Below are positions 61,865 through 64,000 of a stretch of DNA of 64,000 nucleotides, in pieces. Every line of letters begins with the position of its first letter. The first letter of the stretch is position 1. Position numbers and translations under genes: made by a program. This DNA is from Paralichthys olivaceus (lineage: Eukaryota > Chordata > Actinopteri > Pleuronectiformes > Paralichthyidae): the NCBI RefSeq assembly GCF_024713975.1, contig NC_091114.1, positions 10,822,001 through 10,886,000 on the forward strand, read 5' to 3'. Below the pieces are notes generated by a model. That model saw only the letters and a program-made list of their open reading frames with translations. It was not told where the DNA came from and ran no database searches.

Positions 61865-62870
61865 GAGTGGAGCGAACGATAGCAGCGCCCTCGCCCACAT
61901 GCTTGATTGTCACATCAACAAAATGTGAAATGGTTACATCAATACATTGCGTTGCACAGTTGAAAGATATAATTGGCTTTCCCTGGCTACAGTCGTGCAT
62001 GGGGGCTCCTCTGTCTTTTTGATTGGGCTTTCTGTCAGAAGCCCACAGAACCTGAATAAATAGGTGCTTTAACACCGTGCGCGTCGGACCTGTGGCGTGA
62101 TTGCGTCCATTTGTTTTTCTCCTCACTGCTGCCTCAGCGATTGTGCGGCACTTGTACGAACGACGGATGAGTACAAGCTTTACAGTCATCAGTGCATCTC
62201 CAATGTTTTCTTAGCCCCAGCTGAGGCAGCCCTGTGGGACTCCGGTGCCACTGCTGAGTGAGAGAGCACTCACCGATTTGCTGATTATCATTATCAAGAA
62301 TTAATAGCGTCTCATTTTCTTTCATTAGGGGCTCCTCAGCTGCGTTTTGCTGCCTTGGCAGCGTGTCACCGTTTGATCAAAACAGCATGTAGAATATCAC
62401 CCTCTACGCTAATTGGTGAAGATGAGGCATGCTGGCAGTGGGTAGGGACTGCTGGGTAATTGCTGGCTTCGGCTGGATCCAGCTGTAACGTCAGTAGTCA
62501 AAGCTCCGAGGAGCACCACCACCCCCCTCCTCAGAAAAAAAAGCCCACAAAAAAAAGTGACACAGATCTCAGCACAAACTTAAAAGGGATTGATGATGTA
62601 GATACAGTGAATGCGCAGAAGATAAATATGATCGTGCAGCAAATCCACGAGGATGTTTCCAGCTCGGTGCGCGGTCTACAGAGATAACAGTTTACAGCTC
62701 ATTGTACCGTAGAGGAGCAAGTTGCTGTGTAGGTGTTTGGCTTCTATTAATAGAAACCACATGTAATCAGGAATGTAGGTGGTAAACCATGCGTAGCGTT
62801 GACTAGATTTCAGACCCATCTGTTCACTGGTACAAGTAACAGGGTGATTCACAGGCCTGGGTTCAGCTTT

Positions 62871-62894
62871 TTGATTGATTGATTGATTGATTGA
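62871..62894. repeat. (GATT)n tetranucleotide tract
   Basis: Six units of 'gatt'. Confidence 0.95.
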
Positions 62895-62989
62895 CGGTGG
62901 AATTTATTTTTTATACATAAACTGGTGTGCAGTCTGGTTATATGTTATACTCCCATCATGATTCTTGCTATTGTTGGTTTGTGCCCTCA

Positions 62990-63060
62990 TGGTTAAATGC
63001 ATTAATTGGAAGTCGCTTTGGATAAAAGCGTCAGCTAAGTGATATGTGATGTAATGAGTT
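62990..63060 (+). repeat. Teleost repeat tail ('gtcgctttggataaaagcgt')
   Basis: 'aagtcgctttggataaaagc' followed by 'gtcagctaagtgatatgtg' and 'atgtaatg' is a motif found in very many copies in teleost genomes, as the end of a short interspersed element. Only about 70 bases are recognisable. Confidence 0.7.
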
Positions 63061-63159
63061 TCTGGTCCTGACAGTAAAAAAGCTGTTTAAGGAGCTGGCC
63101 GAGGTTATGAGTAGGATATGAGGGGTCGGAGCTTCTTCTTCGCATCTTTCACCAGGTTG

Positions 63160-63310
63160 TGAATCTTTTTGAGTTTATAGATGGACGATGCATTTCCAAA
63201 AATGAAGCCAGAACATCCCCCGTGCAAACGCTGCCATCTTGCGCCAAAGGTTTTATAGCCAGAGTATGAGCAGTGGCGATCAGGGGAATGGAGTTGTTGT
63301 ATTGAAGTCC
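63160..63310 (-). repeat. Dispersed repeat fragment (family of 49.1 kb)
   Basis: In reverse complement: 'gatcgccactgctcatact', 'gcgcaagatggcagcgtttg' and 'gttctggcttcatttttgg'. These match 49140-49230 in block order. Confidence 0.65.
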
Positions 63311-64000
63311 AAATGATATGTTCGCTTGAATCATCTCCAGTCAGTCTCAATTAGCATTTTTTTCCTGGAAAATAAAGTTTGAACAAATTTGACGGGACAC
63401 AGAATTTGTTCAAATTCCCTGCATGCACAAAGCCACCGCCATGAAAACAGGCTCACCCTTTACTTTGCTGCCACACATCACTTCTCAGATGGTGACAGCT
63501 TTGCTCCATTCTCGTGGCAAAACGACGTGACATGATTGGCTTTCTTTGGCTCGAGAGGGGATGCAATAGGTCGAGCTGATGGTGAGCGCCCTCTGCTGGA
63601 GCATGAGGCAAACTATGTTAGACAGTCTGATGTGATTCTAGACTCATTAGATTAGATTTAACTTTCTTTACGTTACACCTTGTTTTCATTGCATTGAATA
63701 ACAAAACAAAAAAGCACTTGAACAAACATCAGTGTGATGTGTAAAATTACACAAATCGACTTTGAGAAAAACTGATTTGACGTGTACCATCGCTATATAC
63801 TGAATTCCTGGTTTTGCTGCTGGAGCTATCCTCAGTTAAACTTTATGTGTTTTTTAAATTTTTTAAAAAGTGTCGACAAGAGATTAATACTTCAGGTTTT
63901 ATCATCAGGCCCCACGCAGTCGTATCACAGTTATCAACTTTAAGTGTCCATCTGTCCCTGCCTTGACCTTTAACTGACCACTAATGATGATCAGGATGTT

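Larger units (their letters stand above)
59362..64000 (+). other. Probable intron 1 of the unnamed gene
   Basis: Apart from a weak candidate exon near 61715, I see only non-coding DNA here: a MITE (59452-59719), two 'ggtccccac' repeats (60460-60640 and 60830-60950), a (GATT)n run (62871-62894), a teleost repeat tail (62990-63060) and a repeat fragment (63160-63310). Confidence 0.5.

Noticed and set aside
62460..62687. A 75-codon plus-strand frame ending VQQIHEDVSSSVRGLQR
   Set aside because: It looks somewhat protein-like at its end, but has no acceptor in the needed phase, no conserved motif I know, and a poly-Lys/Pro low-complexity middle.

Overview
The window is nuclear DNA from a ray-finned fish, most likely a percomorph teleost. 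The evidence is short split exons with vertebrate splice sites, long (CA)n and (GA)n microsatellites, several teleost-type MITEs and dispersed repeats, and proteins that match vertebrate families closely. It contains three complete protein-coding genes, the probable first coding exon of a fourth, and a large amount of non-coding DNA. There is no sign of a prokaryotic locus, CRISPR array, rRNA or tRNA gene. Most open reading frames over 60 codons are chance or shadow frames.

Layout. 1-5600: gene-free left flank with dispersed repeats, one (AC)n tract and an unexplained GC-rich open segment. 5603-7670 (+): fabp2, intestinal fatty acid binding protein, in four exons with a TATA box and two candidate poly(A) signals. 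7670-11500: intergenic, between two convergent genes. About 11500-47300 (-): rbpms, an RRM-type RNA-binding protein of 194 residues. I rebuilt it from seven coding exons plus a separate 3'-UTR exon; introns are up to 14 kb. 47300-55600: intergenic, rich in teleost repeats. 55600-57600 (-): dctn6, dynactin p27, 195 residues in seven exons. 57600-58970: spacer. 58970-59361 (+): CpG-rich promoter and a 13-codon first coding exon of a gene I cannot name. The rest, to 64000, is probably its first intron, with MITEs, other repeats and one weak candidate second exon near 61.7 kb.

The genes do not form a functional pathway. dctn6 and rbpms lie in the same order and orientation as human DCTN6-RBPMS on chromosome 8p12. 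Human FABP2 lies on chromosome 4, so the fabp2-rbpms junction is a lineage-specific neighbourhood. fabp2 is convergent with rbpms. dctn6 is head-to-head with the unnamed gene, about 1.7 kb apart between start codons.

No novel enzymatic or defence system was found. The points most worth checking are the unnamed CpG-island gene, the 3' end of rbpms (stop codon one base before a splice donor, distant UTR exon, possible alternative C-terminus, MITE in the UTR), and candidate conserved elements in rbpms introns.
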